This document shows, piece by piece, positions 15,974 through 24,420 of a stretch of DNA of 64,000 bases; position 1 is the first letter of the stretch; every line of letters starts with the position of its first letter. This stretch comes from CATQHS01 sp965203375. GTDB lineage: Bacteria > Actinomycetota > Acidimicrobiia > Acidimicrobiales > Aldehydirespiratoraceae. The notes under the pieces were generated by a model, which saw only the letters and a program-made list of their open reading frames with translations, ran no database searches and was not told the DNA's origin. The position numbers were made by a program, and so were the translations under genes. The stretch spans positions 2,294,001-2,358,000 of the forward strand of contig OZ241886.1 of assembly GCA_965203375.1 (NCBI GenBank), in the 5' to 3' direction.

Positions 15974-17952
15974 GTTGTTACCTCCCTCAAAAGTCGCACG
16001 ATCTCTTCTTCGGCCTCTTTAAGGTCAGCGTCTATTTCTTCAAGTGCTCTTGGTGGTTTGTACTTGTAGAAGTGTCGGTTGAAGTTGATTTCGTAACCGA
16101 TCTTGTCTTTGCTTCTATCCATCCAAGCGTCAGGCAAATGTGGGCGAACCTCGCGCTCAAAGTACAAATCTACATCGTCCGTGAGAGGCACACTTTCGAA
16201 GTCACGAAACTTTGGATCAGGCTCATAGTTGGAAGTTCGGCCATCCTTTGTGACCGGATCAGCCTCCGAGTCTTGATCCGTAAACACTTCGCGGAAGAGT
16301 TTCTTCTCAGTGTTTTTCCACTTCGATCTACGCTGGTGCAACAAATCTTGGGTTCGGTTCCAAACGGCGTTCCAATCTAGATGGGGTTCACGGCCTAGCA
16401 TCTCGTTGATGGCTTGCACATCATCGTCGAGATGCGGACACTCGTCATAAAAGCGATCCCTGGCTTCAGTCGTCATCTGATAGCGCAACCGCAATGGGCG
16501 CTCCACGGTCACGCGCGTGAAACCGAAGTCAGCATTATCGAAGATCTTCGAATATTCACCGTCTTCGAACCGGCCGTAGATCATTGCGATCTCCTCGATC
16601 TGGGGCGAGGTGAGGTGCCGTCTCTTGTCACCGAGGCTGCGCTTGCTCTCTTCACTGCCTCCGGCCGTCCAACAGTGGCGGGCGTCGAGTAACTGGATCT
16701 TGCCCTGGCGCTGCCACTCCTTATTAGTGACGATCCAAATGTAAGTTCCGATACTGGTGTTGTAGAACATCTGCTCCGGCAAGGCGATGATGGCTTCGAG
16801 CCAATCCTGTTCGATGATCCACTTGCGAATGTTGCTCTCGCCCGATCCGGCACCTCCGATGAACAGCGGAGAGCCGTTGAATACGATGGCCAGGCGCGAT
16901 CCGTGTCGTTGTTCGGCTGGCCGTACGGGTTCGAACTTGTCGATCATGTGCTGCAAGAAGAGCAGCGACCCGTCGCTCACCCGTGGGAAGCCCGCCCCGA
17001 ATCGACCGTCGAAACCGTACTTGTCATGCTCCTCTTCAATGTCACTGCGCTGCTTCTTCCAATCCACCCCAAAAGGTGGATTGGTGAGGAAGTAGTCGAA
17101 AGTTTGGCCTGCAAACTGGTCATCGGTGAGGCTGTCGCCGAAGCAGACGTTGTCGCCGCTGCCGTTGTGGTCGATCTGTTTCATCAACATGTCTGAGGCG
17201 GCAGTGGCGTAGGCGCGGCTGTTGTAGTCCTGCCCGTAACAGTAAAGCCGAGCGGCACCGTGGTGCTCGCGAATGTAGTTCTGGGCCTCGGCCAGCATCC
17301 CGCCCGTGCCGCAGGCCGGGTCGAGAATGGTGCGCACCGTGCCGGGAGTGGCCAGGAGGTCGTCGTCGTGGATGAAGAGAATGCTCACCATGAGCCGGAT
17401 GACCTCGCGCGGCGTGAAGTGATCCCCGGCGGTTTCGTTAGCCAATTCGTTGAAGCGACGGATCAGGTTCTCGAAAATGAGTCCCATCTGCTCGTTGGGC
17501 ACCCGGTCCGGGTGCAGATCCACTTCCCCGAACTTCGAGACCACCAGATACAAAATGTCGGCCTCCTGCATCTTCTCGATCTCGTTCTCGAACTCGAAGT
17601 ACTCGAAGATCGAGCGCACGTTGGCCGAGAAGCCCTGAATGTAGCCGACGAGATGCCGGGCGATGTTGTCCGGATCGCCCTTGAGCTTCTCGAAGTCGAG
17701 GGGCGAGTGGTTGTGGAAGCGCTGGCCCGAGGCCCGGTTCAGCCTGGCGTCGAGCGCCGCTCCCTCCAGCCTGCCGCCCGACCGCTCGTGCTCGGCCAGC
17801 ACCCGGGCCTTGGTCGGGGCGAGTACGCAGTCGAACCGGCGCAGAACGGTCATGGGCAGCATGACCCGCTCGTACTGCGGCGGACGGTAGGGGCCCCGCA
17901 GCAGGTCGGCGATCTGCCAGATCAGGTTGGCGAAGTAGCCGTGGTCAGGCAC
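15970..17952 (-). CDS. hsdM: Type I restriction-modification N6-adenine methyltransferase subunit
   Basis: M subunit. 660 residues, at the long end of the family. N-terminal HsdM_N region, then AdoMet motif I DPACGTGGM near 210 and catalytic motif IV NPPF (TNPPFGVDW). The C-terminal part after about 470 is an extension seen in this larger HsdM class. GTG 17952 is the start. First core gene of the operon hsdM-hsdS-immA-PIN-hsdR, with four-base overlaps at most joints. Confidence 0.96.
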   Translation of the reverse strand: MPDHGYFANLIWQIADLLRGPYRPPQYERVMLPMTVLRRFDCVLAPTKARVLAEHERSGGRLEGAALDARLNRASGQRFHNHSPLDFEKLKGDPDNIARHLVGYIQGFSANVRSIFEYFEFENEIEKMQEADILYLVVSKFGEVDLHPDRVPNEQMGLIFENLIRRFNELANETAGDHFTPREVIRLMVSILFIHDDDLLATPGTVRTILDPACGTGGMLAEAQNYIREHHGAARLYCYGQDYNSRAYATAASDMLMKQIDHNGSGDNVCFGDSLTDDQFAGQTFDYFLTNPPFGVDWKKQRSDIEEEHDKYGFDGRFGAGFPRVSDGSLLFLQHMIDKFEPVRPAEQRHGSRLAIVFNGSPLFIGGAGSGESNIRKWIIEQDWLEAIIALPEQMFYNTSIGTYIWIVTNKEWQRQGKIQLLDARHCWTAGGSEESKRSLGDKRRHLTSPQIEEIAMIYGRFEDGEYSKIFDNADFGFTRVTVERPLRLRYQMTTEARDRFYDECPHLDDDVQAINEMLGREPHLDWNAVWNRTQDLLHQRRSKWKNTEKKLFREVFTDQDSEADPVTKDGRTSNYEPDPKFRDFESVPLTDDVDLYFEREVRPHLPDAWMDRSKDKIGYEINFNRHFYKYKPPRALEEIDADLKEAEEEIVRLLREVTT

Positions 17953-18032
17953 GGTACATTTTCACAGAACTCGCAAGTCAGGACCAATCGACACTCCCGG
18001 GCAGATCCGATCAAGGACCCGATCAGGCAGAT

Positions 18033-18061
18033 CGACTCGGGCGCTGACTCGGCCCGAGTCG
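18033..18061. promoter_or_regulatory. Perfect 10-bp hairpin upstream of hsdM
   Basis: CGACTCGGGC at 18033-18042 pairs with GCCCGAGTCG at 18052-18061 around a 9-base loop. It lies about 80 bases before the hsdM start and about 145 bases after the upstream coiled-coil gene. It could be a terminator for that gene or an operator for the restriction operon. No U-tract is visible. Confidence 0.45.
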
Positions 18062-18204
18062 AGCCTCGAACCCGCTCCACCCGCTCGCATTGCCATACAC
18101 ACTAGCCGCCTTCAACGGCGCTGCTTGAGTCGCAGACGAACTCGCGGACAGGCAGGCTCAATACCGTGGCCGGTCCTGAACATCGCCGAAAGACGCCTTC
18201 AATC

Positions 18205-18651
18205 TCAGCTTGCGAACTCCCGGGGCTGATCCTCCAACCGAGTGCTGAAGTCAGTCCGCACGCCTTCGATCTCGGACCACAGCTCGGTGCGGATGCTTTC
18301 GATCTCAGCTCTCAACCTTCGTGTCGTCCTGTCCGACCGAGCCCTGGAGTCAGCGCGAATGCGCTGGATCTCAACTCGCAGTTCCCGAACCTGTTTGTCC
18401 AACGGGGTGCCGAGGTAGGTGCAGACGCCCTGGGTCTGGGACGGCAACCCGGTCTGGACTCTTTCGAACTCAGCTTGCAGCTCAGTGCGGACGCCTCGGA
18501 TCTCGGCTTGCAACTCAGTGCGGACATCTCGGATCACTTGAGATCGCTTGTCCCGGCGGTGGACGACGAAGATCAACCCGAACACGGCGACGGCAACCCC
18601 CACTCCGGTGCAGACCATCGTGACCATGACGGCGAGGGCCAAGTCTTCCAT
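18205..18651 (-). CDS. Small membrane protein with coiled-coil tail
   Basis: About 148 residues. One N-terminal transmembrane helix (LALAVMVTMVCTGVGVAVAV, extended by FGLIF) precedes a long charged coiled coil with repeated RTELQAEI-type heptads. Similar short anchored coiled-coil proteins occur near restriction and toxin loci, but I do not recognise a named family. ATG 18651 is chosen because a TAGGAT -10 box at 18674-18679 would start the transcript downstream of the alternative ATG at 18675. It lies upstream of hsdM on the same strand. Confidence 0.65.
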   Translation of the reverse strand: MEDLALAVMVTMVCTGVGVAVAVFGLIFVVHRRDKRSQVIRDVRTELQAEIRGVRTELQAEFERVQTGLPSQTQGVCTYLGTPLDKQVRELRVEIQRIRADSRARSDRTTRRLRAEIESIRTELWSEIEGVRTDFSTRLEDQPREFAS

Positions 18652-18955
18652 ACCGTCGACACTGTAACAGATCATCCTAAACTATGCAAGTTCCTCGAGG
18701 ATTTTCAATCAGGGCCTTGATCGGGCCATGTCCGCCCAGCGGTGGCCGCTACGAGATGTGGGCCGGGCCGCGGTTGCGGTGCAGGCGTCTCGCCGCCGGG
18801 GTGATGCGCCGGATGGGGCGTCTCAGTGAGCAGTTCCGGTTCTGGCACATCCCCAACCGACTCCAGAGATGCAGCGGACGAAGCCGAAGCAGCGCCCCCG
18901 ACTGGGCCGGGATAGATCTATTCGCGTCGGTCTTTCCTCGTGCGCCTTGTCAAGA
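18652..18955. other. Intergenic stretch with one -10-like box
   Basis: Contains the TAGGAT box at 18674-18679 (minus strand) for the coiled-coil gene. I see no convincing coding sequence. A short frame on the plus strand looks like decayed high-G+C coding DNA but has no recognisable product. Confidence 0.5.
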
Positions 18956-19864
18956 TCAGCGGGGTTCACTCGCCGCGATTTCCCAAGTGTACTCACAGTC
19001 CAACGGAAGGTTCTGTAGCAACCCATGACTAGAGCGATAATCCGGCCCCTTCAGCATCCGGCGATAAACCTCATCTACCGCCTTTTCGAACTCTGGCCCT
19101 TGAGCCGGTTGAAAGTTACCCATCCTAAGGAGTTCTATCGCCGTCCCTCTTGTGATGTCCGCCGTATCATGCATGTGTTCTACTCCAAAGTGGTCGTAAC
19201 CCTCCCGCGTCAAGCAAAAGTAATCGCTTGGCACGGCGTCACCAGAATTCGAATCCGTAACTTTTAGACTTATACGAATAAACGATTTATCCATGAATAC
19301 CTTAAACAAAGCGTCAACCTCCTCACGGGTAACTCTTAAGTCACCCATCGCATCTTCAAGGGTCTTGAAGTGAACACGATCCCCAGTAGCGCAATTCACC
19401 AAATACTCCCAGAAAGTCCGTTCACTAATTGAAGGTTCAACATAACGATGGCCACCTGAACGTGCCGCACACAGTACCTCGACTGTATGGTGACTTTCTC
19501 CCAATTTATACTCAATAACCTGAACGTGTAGCACCCACTGAGATATATCCTCCTCCGCCTTGCGGGATGCAAACAGATCTGTCTTTAGATTGAGGTCATC
19601 GTTATCCAGCGCTGGCCTGACTATCACTTCTATCTCAAGACCTTCATGGAAATCAAATCTTACCGAACTCATGAGCGTAAAGTGAACATAAGGGTGATCC
19701 TGGCCTAATTCATCCTGCGTTGTAACCCGCACTAGGTAGTCAGTCACATCCACGCCATTGAAAAAGGTCAGCGCCCCGTTCAAGAGGTCAAGAGGCGGAC
19801 TTACGTCCACGCTCGTCGTATTGATATCGGACACCTTGCTTTCCTTTCGGTCTGGTACGCTCAT
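18956..19864 (-). CDS. Uncharacterised protein with C-terminal winged-helix-like region
   Basis: Up to 302 residues. I do not recognise the N-terminal 140 or so residues. The later part (TFWEYLVNCATGDRVHFKTL, then VTREEVDALFKVFMDKSFI and DYFCLTREGYDHF) has the helix-helix-wing pattern of a winged-helix domain, suggesting DNA binding. ATG 19864 is used; GTG 19834 is an alternative and has the better ribosome-binding sequence (AAGGAAAG). Base composition is more AT-rich than the chromosome average here. It lies downstream of the Ntn-hydrolase gene and the 59-residue gene on the same strand, perhaps one operon. Confidence 0.6.
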   Translation of the reverse strand: MSVPDRKESKVSDINTTSVDVSPPLDLLNGALTFFNGVDVTDYLVRVTTQDELGQDHPYVHFTLMSSVRFDFHEGLEIEVIVRPALDNDDLNLKTDLFASRKAEEDISQWVLHVQVIEYKLGESHHTVEVLCAARSGGHRYVEPSISERTFWEYLVNCATGDRVHFKTLEDAMGDLRVTREEVDALFKVFMDKSFIRISLKVTDSNSGDAVPSDYFCLTREGYDHFGVEHMHDTADITRGTAIELLRMGNFQPAQGPEFEKAVDEVYRRMLKGPDYRSSHGLLQNLPLDCEYTWEIAASEPR

Positions 19865-19882
19865 ATTATCTATTCTTTCTTC

Positions 19883-20005
19883 TCAATCGGGGCTATTGCC
19901 TATCCACTGGACCTCGGTCAACACATTCTGGACCTCAGGCCGCATCTCGGCCCGCAGCTCCTGCATCTGCCGGGCCGCCGTAGTCGGCTCTGATTGTCCT
20001 GTCAA
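19883..20005 (-). CDS. Possible small ORF (40 aa)
   Basis: TTG 20005 opens a frame ending MRPEVQNVLTEVQWIGNSPD, with an AGAGGG sequence before the start. The QELRAEM stretch resembles the coiled coil of the 18205 gene. Too short for certainty; it may be a remnant. Confidence 0.25.
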   Translation of the reverse strand: MTGQSEPTTAARQMQELRAEMRPEVQNVLTEVQWIGNSPD

Positions 20006-20055
20006 CCCTCTAAAGCAAATCTCACTGGCCCGCTTAGCGTCTTGCCCCGCGGAAG

Positions 20056-20235
20056 TCAGCCAGTCAGCTCGCTTGGCTGCAGAATGTGCTTCTTGAAGGC
20101 TTCTCTGGCAATACGGCGGCCGAACTCTGCCGGATCTTCTAGGTCATCGTATCGTGACACCTGCGTCTCTTCGCGTCCTTCTTTCTCGATCTCTAGGATA
20201 CCTTTTAGCATTTCTTCAGTGACTGTTGGTAGCAT
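20056..20235 (-). CDS. Small acidic/basic protein of unknown function (59 aa)
   Basis: ATG 20235 has an AAAGGAG ribosome-binding site at ideal spacing. The product is helical and charged (TEEMLKGILEIEKEGREE, FGRRIAREAFKKHIL). No family is recognised. Its place 95 bases after the Ntn-hydrolase gene suggests a partner or substrate of that enzyme; this is inference from position only. Confidence 0.5.
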   Translation of the reverse strand: MLPTVTEEMLKGILEIEKEGREETQVSRYDDLEDPAEFGRRIAREAFKKHILQPSELTG

Positions 20236-20330
20236 GGTTACCACTCCTTTACATCATCAATAACCGAACTTAGATAGCAGTTCTAAGAGAAAGTGCGCGG
20301 ATAGCCTCTGATCAGAAAGCTGTCGCTGTC

Positions 20331-21650
20331 TCATAATTGGCTCCTCCGATCTATGCGAGCACGCTCTAAAAATTGAGGATTCAATTTCGGGTCAAAATAG
20401 TTCTTACGTTTGATCCAAACGAATCCATCACCCTTAGAGATCACAGCGACATCAGTTGGACCGCCGACCGTCTCAGCCTGTGGCGTAACCCGACGTTTGA
20501 ACGAAGTGAGATTCACAAGAGTCTCAGCCATCTCGGCTAGTTCATCCTTGGGCAACCATTCAACCATAGAACGGATCTCTTTATAGTGTGAACTCTGATG
20601 AGAATCGATCTGATTGTCTAGCTCTTCTAAGCTAGCAACTCTCATCTGGTTCATCTTGTCGAGTAAGTCAGATCGCTCTGCGCTGGAGAGCGGACTCTTC
20701 GTACGATCTTCAAAGTGTTGAAGTAGATCCATTACCATTCTTTCGTAGAAATTATTTCGCGAGATACGGTACCGGTTTAGTAGCTTAGTGTAGACAGGAT
20801 CTATCCCGTGCAAGAATGTTACGACCATATCGTCTTGGCCAAAAGGCTGGATATAGGAGGGTTGCTGTTCGGTGATCTGCTGGCTATCTAATTGGCGAGT
20901 TCGCACTGTTCCAGCTATAACACCGTCCATTGAATAATGTAATAGTGTGGGGAACAATTTGGTTTTACCGAATCCTGTTATAACGATGCCGCTGCGCCAA
21001 GGCAGCCATATGTCTGAAGGCAAGACCTGTAAAGAAGTTTCTACCATGGTTGCGGCTCTTTGTATAATTTTGTCATTAGTAGGTAAGCTATTCAAGTATT
21101 TATCTATGAACCCAGCCCAATCGTCTATAAAAAGGCTTATCGGTATCCTGTCAACCGATGCATCGTCCTCTATCTGATGATAGATATTCTCCAGCTCTTG
21201 GATGCGGTTATTTATACATTCGAGAACCAGGGATCGTAGGTTATTGATGGATTTGCCTACATGTTTAGCCCGTTCAGATTCCTTTGCTATCCTTAATCCC
21301 AGGCTTTGAAGTTCCATCATCGCAATTATTTTGACTTGTTCGTTCTGTTTTTCAACAGATATGTCATCAACGAACGATGTAAGGTGATCCATAAACTCCT
21401 GCGCGCAATTTTCAATTGTATCATGACGTGTTGACGCGAACTTATGTTGATATTCTTGAACTACAGTTTCCCATGGAATCGTCCCGAAGTCAGCAGATCC
21501 GTAAATCATCACGGCCGCAGTCTCAGGTGAGAGGTCGAACAACTTGTTGGTGTTATAGATTTTGCGTTCTTCGAGCCCCATAAGTGTGACAGCGCTGTCG
21601 GCAGCAAGGGCCACTGCTTCGCGGTTGAGGATCGCCACTTCAGCGGTCAC
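20331..21650 (-). CDS. Proteasome-beta-like Ntn-hydrolase, uncharacterised
   Basis: 439 residues. If translation starts at GTG 21650 the product begins Met-Thr-Ala, so Met removal would expose Thr1 as the N-terminal nucleophile. Counting from that Thr, Asp17 falls in ALAADSAVT exactly where proteasome and HslV subunits have Asp17, and Lys35 in NKLFDLS aligns with the catalytic Lys33 of the KKLF type. A glycine turn (IYGSADFGT) follows as in beta subunits. After about residue 110 a helical region of unknown fold takes over, far beyond the usual 200-residue subunit length. The GTG overlaps the stop of a 41-residue leader ORF. The gene is AT-rich and lies among restriction genes. The fold assignment is my reading of motifs; substrate and role are unknown. 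Confidence 0.7.
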   Translation of the reverse strand: MTAEVAILNREAVALAADSAVTLMGLEERKIYNTNKLFDLSPETAAVMIYGSADFGTIPWETVVQEYQHKFASTRHDTIENCAQEFMDHLTSFVDDISVEKQNEQVKIIAMMELQSLGLRIAKESERAKHVGKSINNLRSLVLECINNRIQELENIYHQIEDDASVDRIPISLFIDDWAGFIDKYLNSLPTNDKIIQRAATMVETSLQVLPSDIWLPWRSGIVITGFGKTKLFPTLLHYSMDGVIAGTVRTRQLDSQQITEQQPSYIQPFGQDDMVVTFLHGIDPVYTKLLNRYRISRNNFYERMVMDLLQHFEDRTKSPLSSAERSDLLDKMNQMRVASLEELDNQIDSHQSSHYKEIRSMVEWLPKDELAEMAETLVNLTSFKRRVTPQAETVGGPTDVAVISKGDGFVWIKRKNYFDPKLNPQFLERARIDRRSQL

Positions 21651-21772
21651 GGGTGTTCTGCCCAACCTCGCTCATGCCCTCGGCAGGTGCCCCGGCCCAG
21701 GCAGACCGCTAGCCGCCGTCCGGTCGCCGCCGGGCGGGAGGCGGCAACCGAGCCTTCGGTCGTGCCGTCCAT
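21647..21772 (-). CDS. Coupled leader ORF upstream of the Ntn-hydrolase (41 aa)
   Basis: ATG 21772 has a strong GGAGGAGG ribosome-binding site at 21776-21783. The frame ends in a TGA that shares GTGA with the Ntn-hydrolase start. The downstream gene has no good site of its own, so its translation probably depends on this leader. The peptide is Arg-rich with no recognised family. Confidence 0.5.
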   Translation of the reverse strand: MDGTTEGSVAASRPAATGRRLAVCLGRGTCRGHERGWAEHP

Positions 21773-22484
21773 AGGCCTCCTCCAGTGTATCATGCCTCGC
21801 CGCCCGATGACCGGACTGTAGTACCTGGTCACACAAGGATACACAAATGCGACGTGGTCGCCGAAGCCGGTGCCCGGCGTAACCGCGATTGCCGAAACTG
21901 GTTTCGGCGTCGAAGCTAGAGCCCCTACTAACCGGGGATTTGCTGTCACTGGCGGGAAAGCCCGGTTGCGCAAGCCCCGCGCCAACCCCGGTTTGCGGCC
22001 CCTCTCGCCGACGGGGGACCGCGTCAGCGGTGGCGCTGTCGAGGCCAGACAGATCCCTGTCTCGTCCGAGGACGCGCCCACCTTCCCGTGGCCGGGGGGC
22101 ATGGGCAGCGACCGCAAGGCACCGCCGTCTGCGAGTGTTCGGGGGCAGGCGCTCTCGTGCGCAGCCCGCGAGCCGCCGGTTAGTTCGAAACGGGCCGTCA
22201 CCCGGCTTCGGGCCGTGCGCCGGGAGCCAGGTGACGACCCGGGCCGGACGCCGCCAAGCTGCGCGTGGGGCCATCCGGGCCGAGCCGAACCTGGCATCAG
22301 CTTTGCGTGTCGTTTCAGATCGTCGCCAGCCGGATCATGGCCACCCGGATGAAGTCGTTGCCACTGCCGGGGGTTGAGTCGGTGCCGTGGGGTGAAGCCT
22401 TCGGACACTGAGGATCTCATTCAACCACTCCGGCCTTTTGGTCGGGCGAGGAGGGGCGGGCGCTGGGGTTAGAGTGGGTGGTTT
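21773..22484. other. Non-coding stretch between divergent genes
   Basis: About 700 bases with no convincing gene. Holds a possible minus-strand -10 (TATCCT, 21836-21841) for the leader/Ntn operon, a perfect 8-bp palindrome GCCGAAAC-TG-GTTTCGGC at 21891-21908, and a TAGAGT -10-like box at 22470-22475 for the plus-strand gene at 22485. Long open frames here on both strands have no coherent protein features. Confidence 0.5.
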
Positions 22485-22886
22485 ATGGGCATCTCGGCGC
22501 AAATATTCGGAGCGTTCGTCGCCTTAGCTGGTGTAGCGATCGCCCAGGTCGTCCAGTTTCACATCCAGATCGGATATGGCCGCAAGAAAGAGAAGACCAC
22601 CGCCCGTTTGCAGGCCGTGTGCCCGCACGCCGCCATCAACGACGACAAGGTCGAGACGATGTTCAAGATGATCGACCATCAGGAAATGGTCTACTGCATG
22701 CGTTGCGGGACGCGTATCCCCAAAGACGCCGTCGAGCCCGTGTGGAACTACGAGTTCCGCCGCAAGCACAACGAAGACATCAAGTCGGTTCAAGCTGCCA
22801 TCGCCGAGGCCGACGCCTTGTTCGCCCGTTACACCAAAAAATACGGGCGCTTGGCGATAGGCCCAGGCGTGATAAGCGACAATTGA
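22485..22886 (+). CDS. Membrane-anchored zinc-ribbon-like protein
   Basis: 133 residues. One N-terminal hydrophobic helix (AQIFGAFVALAGVAIAQVV) is followed by a basic stretch and a possible metal site: Cys-Pro-His near residue 46 and CMRCGTR near residue 71. The C-terminal third is a charged helix. Codon use looks coding. I do not recognise a family. A 16-bp perfect duplication spans its stop codon. Confidence 0.6.
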   Translation: MGISAQIFGAFVALAGVAIAQVVQFHIQIGYGRKKEKTTARLQAVCPHAAINDDKVETMFKMIDHQEMVYCMRCGTRIPKDAVEPVWNYEFRRKHNEDIKSVQAAIAEADALFARYTKKYGRLAIGPGVISDN

Positions 22887-22902
22887 GATAAGCGACAATT
22901 GA
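22871..22902. repeat. Perfect 16-bp tandem duplication at a stop codon
   Basis: GATAAGCGACAATTGA occurs twice without a gap (22871-22886 and 22887-22902). The first copy ends in the stop codon of the gene at 22485. It looks recent. Confidence 0.9.
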
Positions 22903-23254
22903 CCTGTCCGCCTGCCCAGGGGCGACTGGGCGTCGGGCAACGGGCTGGCAGGCCCAGGGATTCGAGATTCAGACTGACCGTCGAAGGAGCAGGGCGTGAG
23001 CGCCCGTTGATCCCATAGCCGAGTCGGGCTGCTGTGTTCAATCCGACGACTCCACAACCCGCGGCCTTCTGGACTCGGCGCACCGAAGGCTCGGCATCGC
23101 GCTGTAGCCCGGCGTCATCCCAGGTCAGGGGCCTAAACGGGTGCCGTGGCCGTTCTCAAAATTCGTTCTCAAAACCCGCGATTTTCGTTCCCGGGCCAGA
23201 TCCGGCAAATGCCCTGACCTGCGGGGGAGCTAATTCGCGCCAGCCCCATTATCA
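22903..23254. other. Intergenic stretch before mshD
   Basis: About 350 bases. I see a short direct repeat (ATTCGTTCTCAAAAC-like, near 23155-23180) and no gene, tRNA or clear promoter. Confidence 0.4.
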
Positions 23255-24019
23255 ATGAGCAAGAAGGCAGCCTGCCTTCGCCCGGCCCGTTACGGTGAGA
23301 CGGTGGAACTGGAGATCGACTCTCCCGGCGGCGGGGAGTTCCAGACCCGGATCACCGCCCCTGAAGACCACGACCCGGCCGGTCTCCGAGGCGCACTGGC
23401 CCGAGCGGTTGCCGAACTCGGCGATAGGGACCATCCGGTCCAGCTCTGGATTCGGTCCGCCACCAGCGAAGACGACGCGACGGCGGCCCGGTTCGGGTTC
23501 GAGCCCTACCGGGACCTGTGGCAGCTCCGCTGCGAGCTGCCCGCGCCGGGGCCGGTGCTGGACACCCGGGCCTTCACCCCCGCCGACATCGACGACCTCG
23601 TGGCCGTGAACAACCGGGCCTTCGCCTGGCATCCCGAGCAGAGCGGGCTCACCGCCGCCGACGTGCGGGAGCGCATGGGCGAGGAGTGGTTCGACCCCGA
23701 CGGCCTGCGGCTCCATCACGACGGCGGCCGCCTGGCCGGGTTCTGCTGGACCAAGATCCACGCCGGCACCTCCCCCGTCATGGGCGAGATCTACGTGATC
23801 GCCCTCGACCCCGACTTCCACGGCCGGGGCCTGGGCGCACCCATGACCCGATCCGGGCTGGCCTGGCTGGCCGACCGGGGTCTGCGAGAAGGCATGCTCT
23901 ACGTGGAGTCCGACAACCACGCCGCCAACGCCGCCTATGAAAGGATCGGCTTCGTGCATCACCACACCGACCGGGCCTACCGCCGCCCGGCCCGACCGGA
24001 GACGGGACAGGCCCCGTGA
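23255..24019 (+). CDS. mshD: Mycothiol synthase (GNAT family)
   Basis: Acetylates Cys-GlcN-Ins with acetyl-CoA, the last step of mycothiol synthesis. 254 residues. The C-terminal GNAT domain is clear: NNRAFAWHPEQSGLTAADV, FCWTKIHAG, GEIYVIALDPDFHGRGLGAPMT (acetyl-CoA pyrophosphate loop) and MLYVESDNHAANAAYERIGF. The family usually has two GNAT domains and about 300 residues; here the N-terminal one is reduced to about 90 residues. ATG 23255 is the only good long start. The stop overlaps the next gene by four bases. Confidence 0.88.
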   Translation: MSKKAACLRPARYGETVELEIDSPGGGEFQTRITAPEDHDPAGLRGALARAVAELGDRDHPVQLWIRSATSEDDATAARFGFEPYRDLWQLRCELPAPGPVLDTRAFTPADIDDLVAVNNRAFAWHPEQSGLTAADVRERMGEEWFDPDGLRLHHDGGRLAGFCWTKIHAGTSPVMGEIYVIALDPDFHGRGLGAPMTRSGLAWLADRGLREGMLYVESDNHAANAAYERIGFVHHHTDRAYRRPARPETGQAP

Positions 24020-24420
24020 CCACCCGCCAGTGGGTCAACTCCCGTCAGCCCCAGACGCTGTATCTGGCCCAGATCCTCATGTACATCCAGGGCGGCATGG
24101 ACCTGCTGTTCTCGCTGCTGGCCGGGAGAATCGCCAACAGCACCCTGTTCGGACTGCGGATACTGGCCGTCGCCTACCTGCTGCTGGTCATCGTGGGCAA
24201 GCTGGTCGCGGCCTACGGCATCGCCAACTCCATGCGCTGGGCCTATCGGCTGGGGGTGGCCGCCGCGGTCGCCCCGCTGGCCCTTCGGGTGGCCGCCGCC
24301 TTTGCTTACGGGCTGGACCGGCTCTGGATCCAGCCCATCGGCCTGCTATTCGACATCGTCCTGGTGGCCCTGCTCCTCCACCGCCAAAGCCGCGACTACC
24401 AGAAGCACTGGTTCCGGTGA
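24016..24420 (+). CDS. Small integral membrane protein
   Basis: 134 residues with about four predicted transmembrane helices (LYLAQILMYIQGGMDLLFSL, FGLRILAVAYLLLVIVGKL, LGVAAAVAPLALRVAAAFAY and PIGLLFDIVLVALLL). No family recognised. GTG 24016 overlaps the mshD stop and its own stop overlaps menG, so the three genes are coupled. Confidence 0.75.
   Translation: MTTRQWVNSRQPQTLYLAQILMYIQGGMDLLFSLLAGRIANSTLFGLRILAVAYLLLVIVGKLVAAYGIANSMRWAYRLGVAAAVAPLALRVAAAFAYGLDRLWIQPIGLLFDIVLVALLLHRQSRDYQKHWFR

Noticed and set aside
21647..22420. A 257-codon minus-strand frame in the gap before the Ntn-hydrolase
   Set aside because: Sequence is low in structure and uses unlikely codons. Only its last 41 codons, with the strong ribosome-binding site, are kept as a leader ORF.
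22990..23060. Possible tRNA-like fragment (GTTCAATCC)
   Set aside because: No acceptor stem or cloverleaf can be drawn around it.
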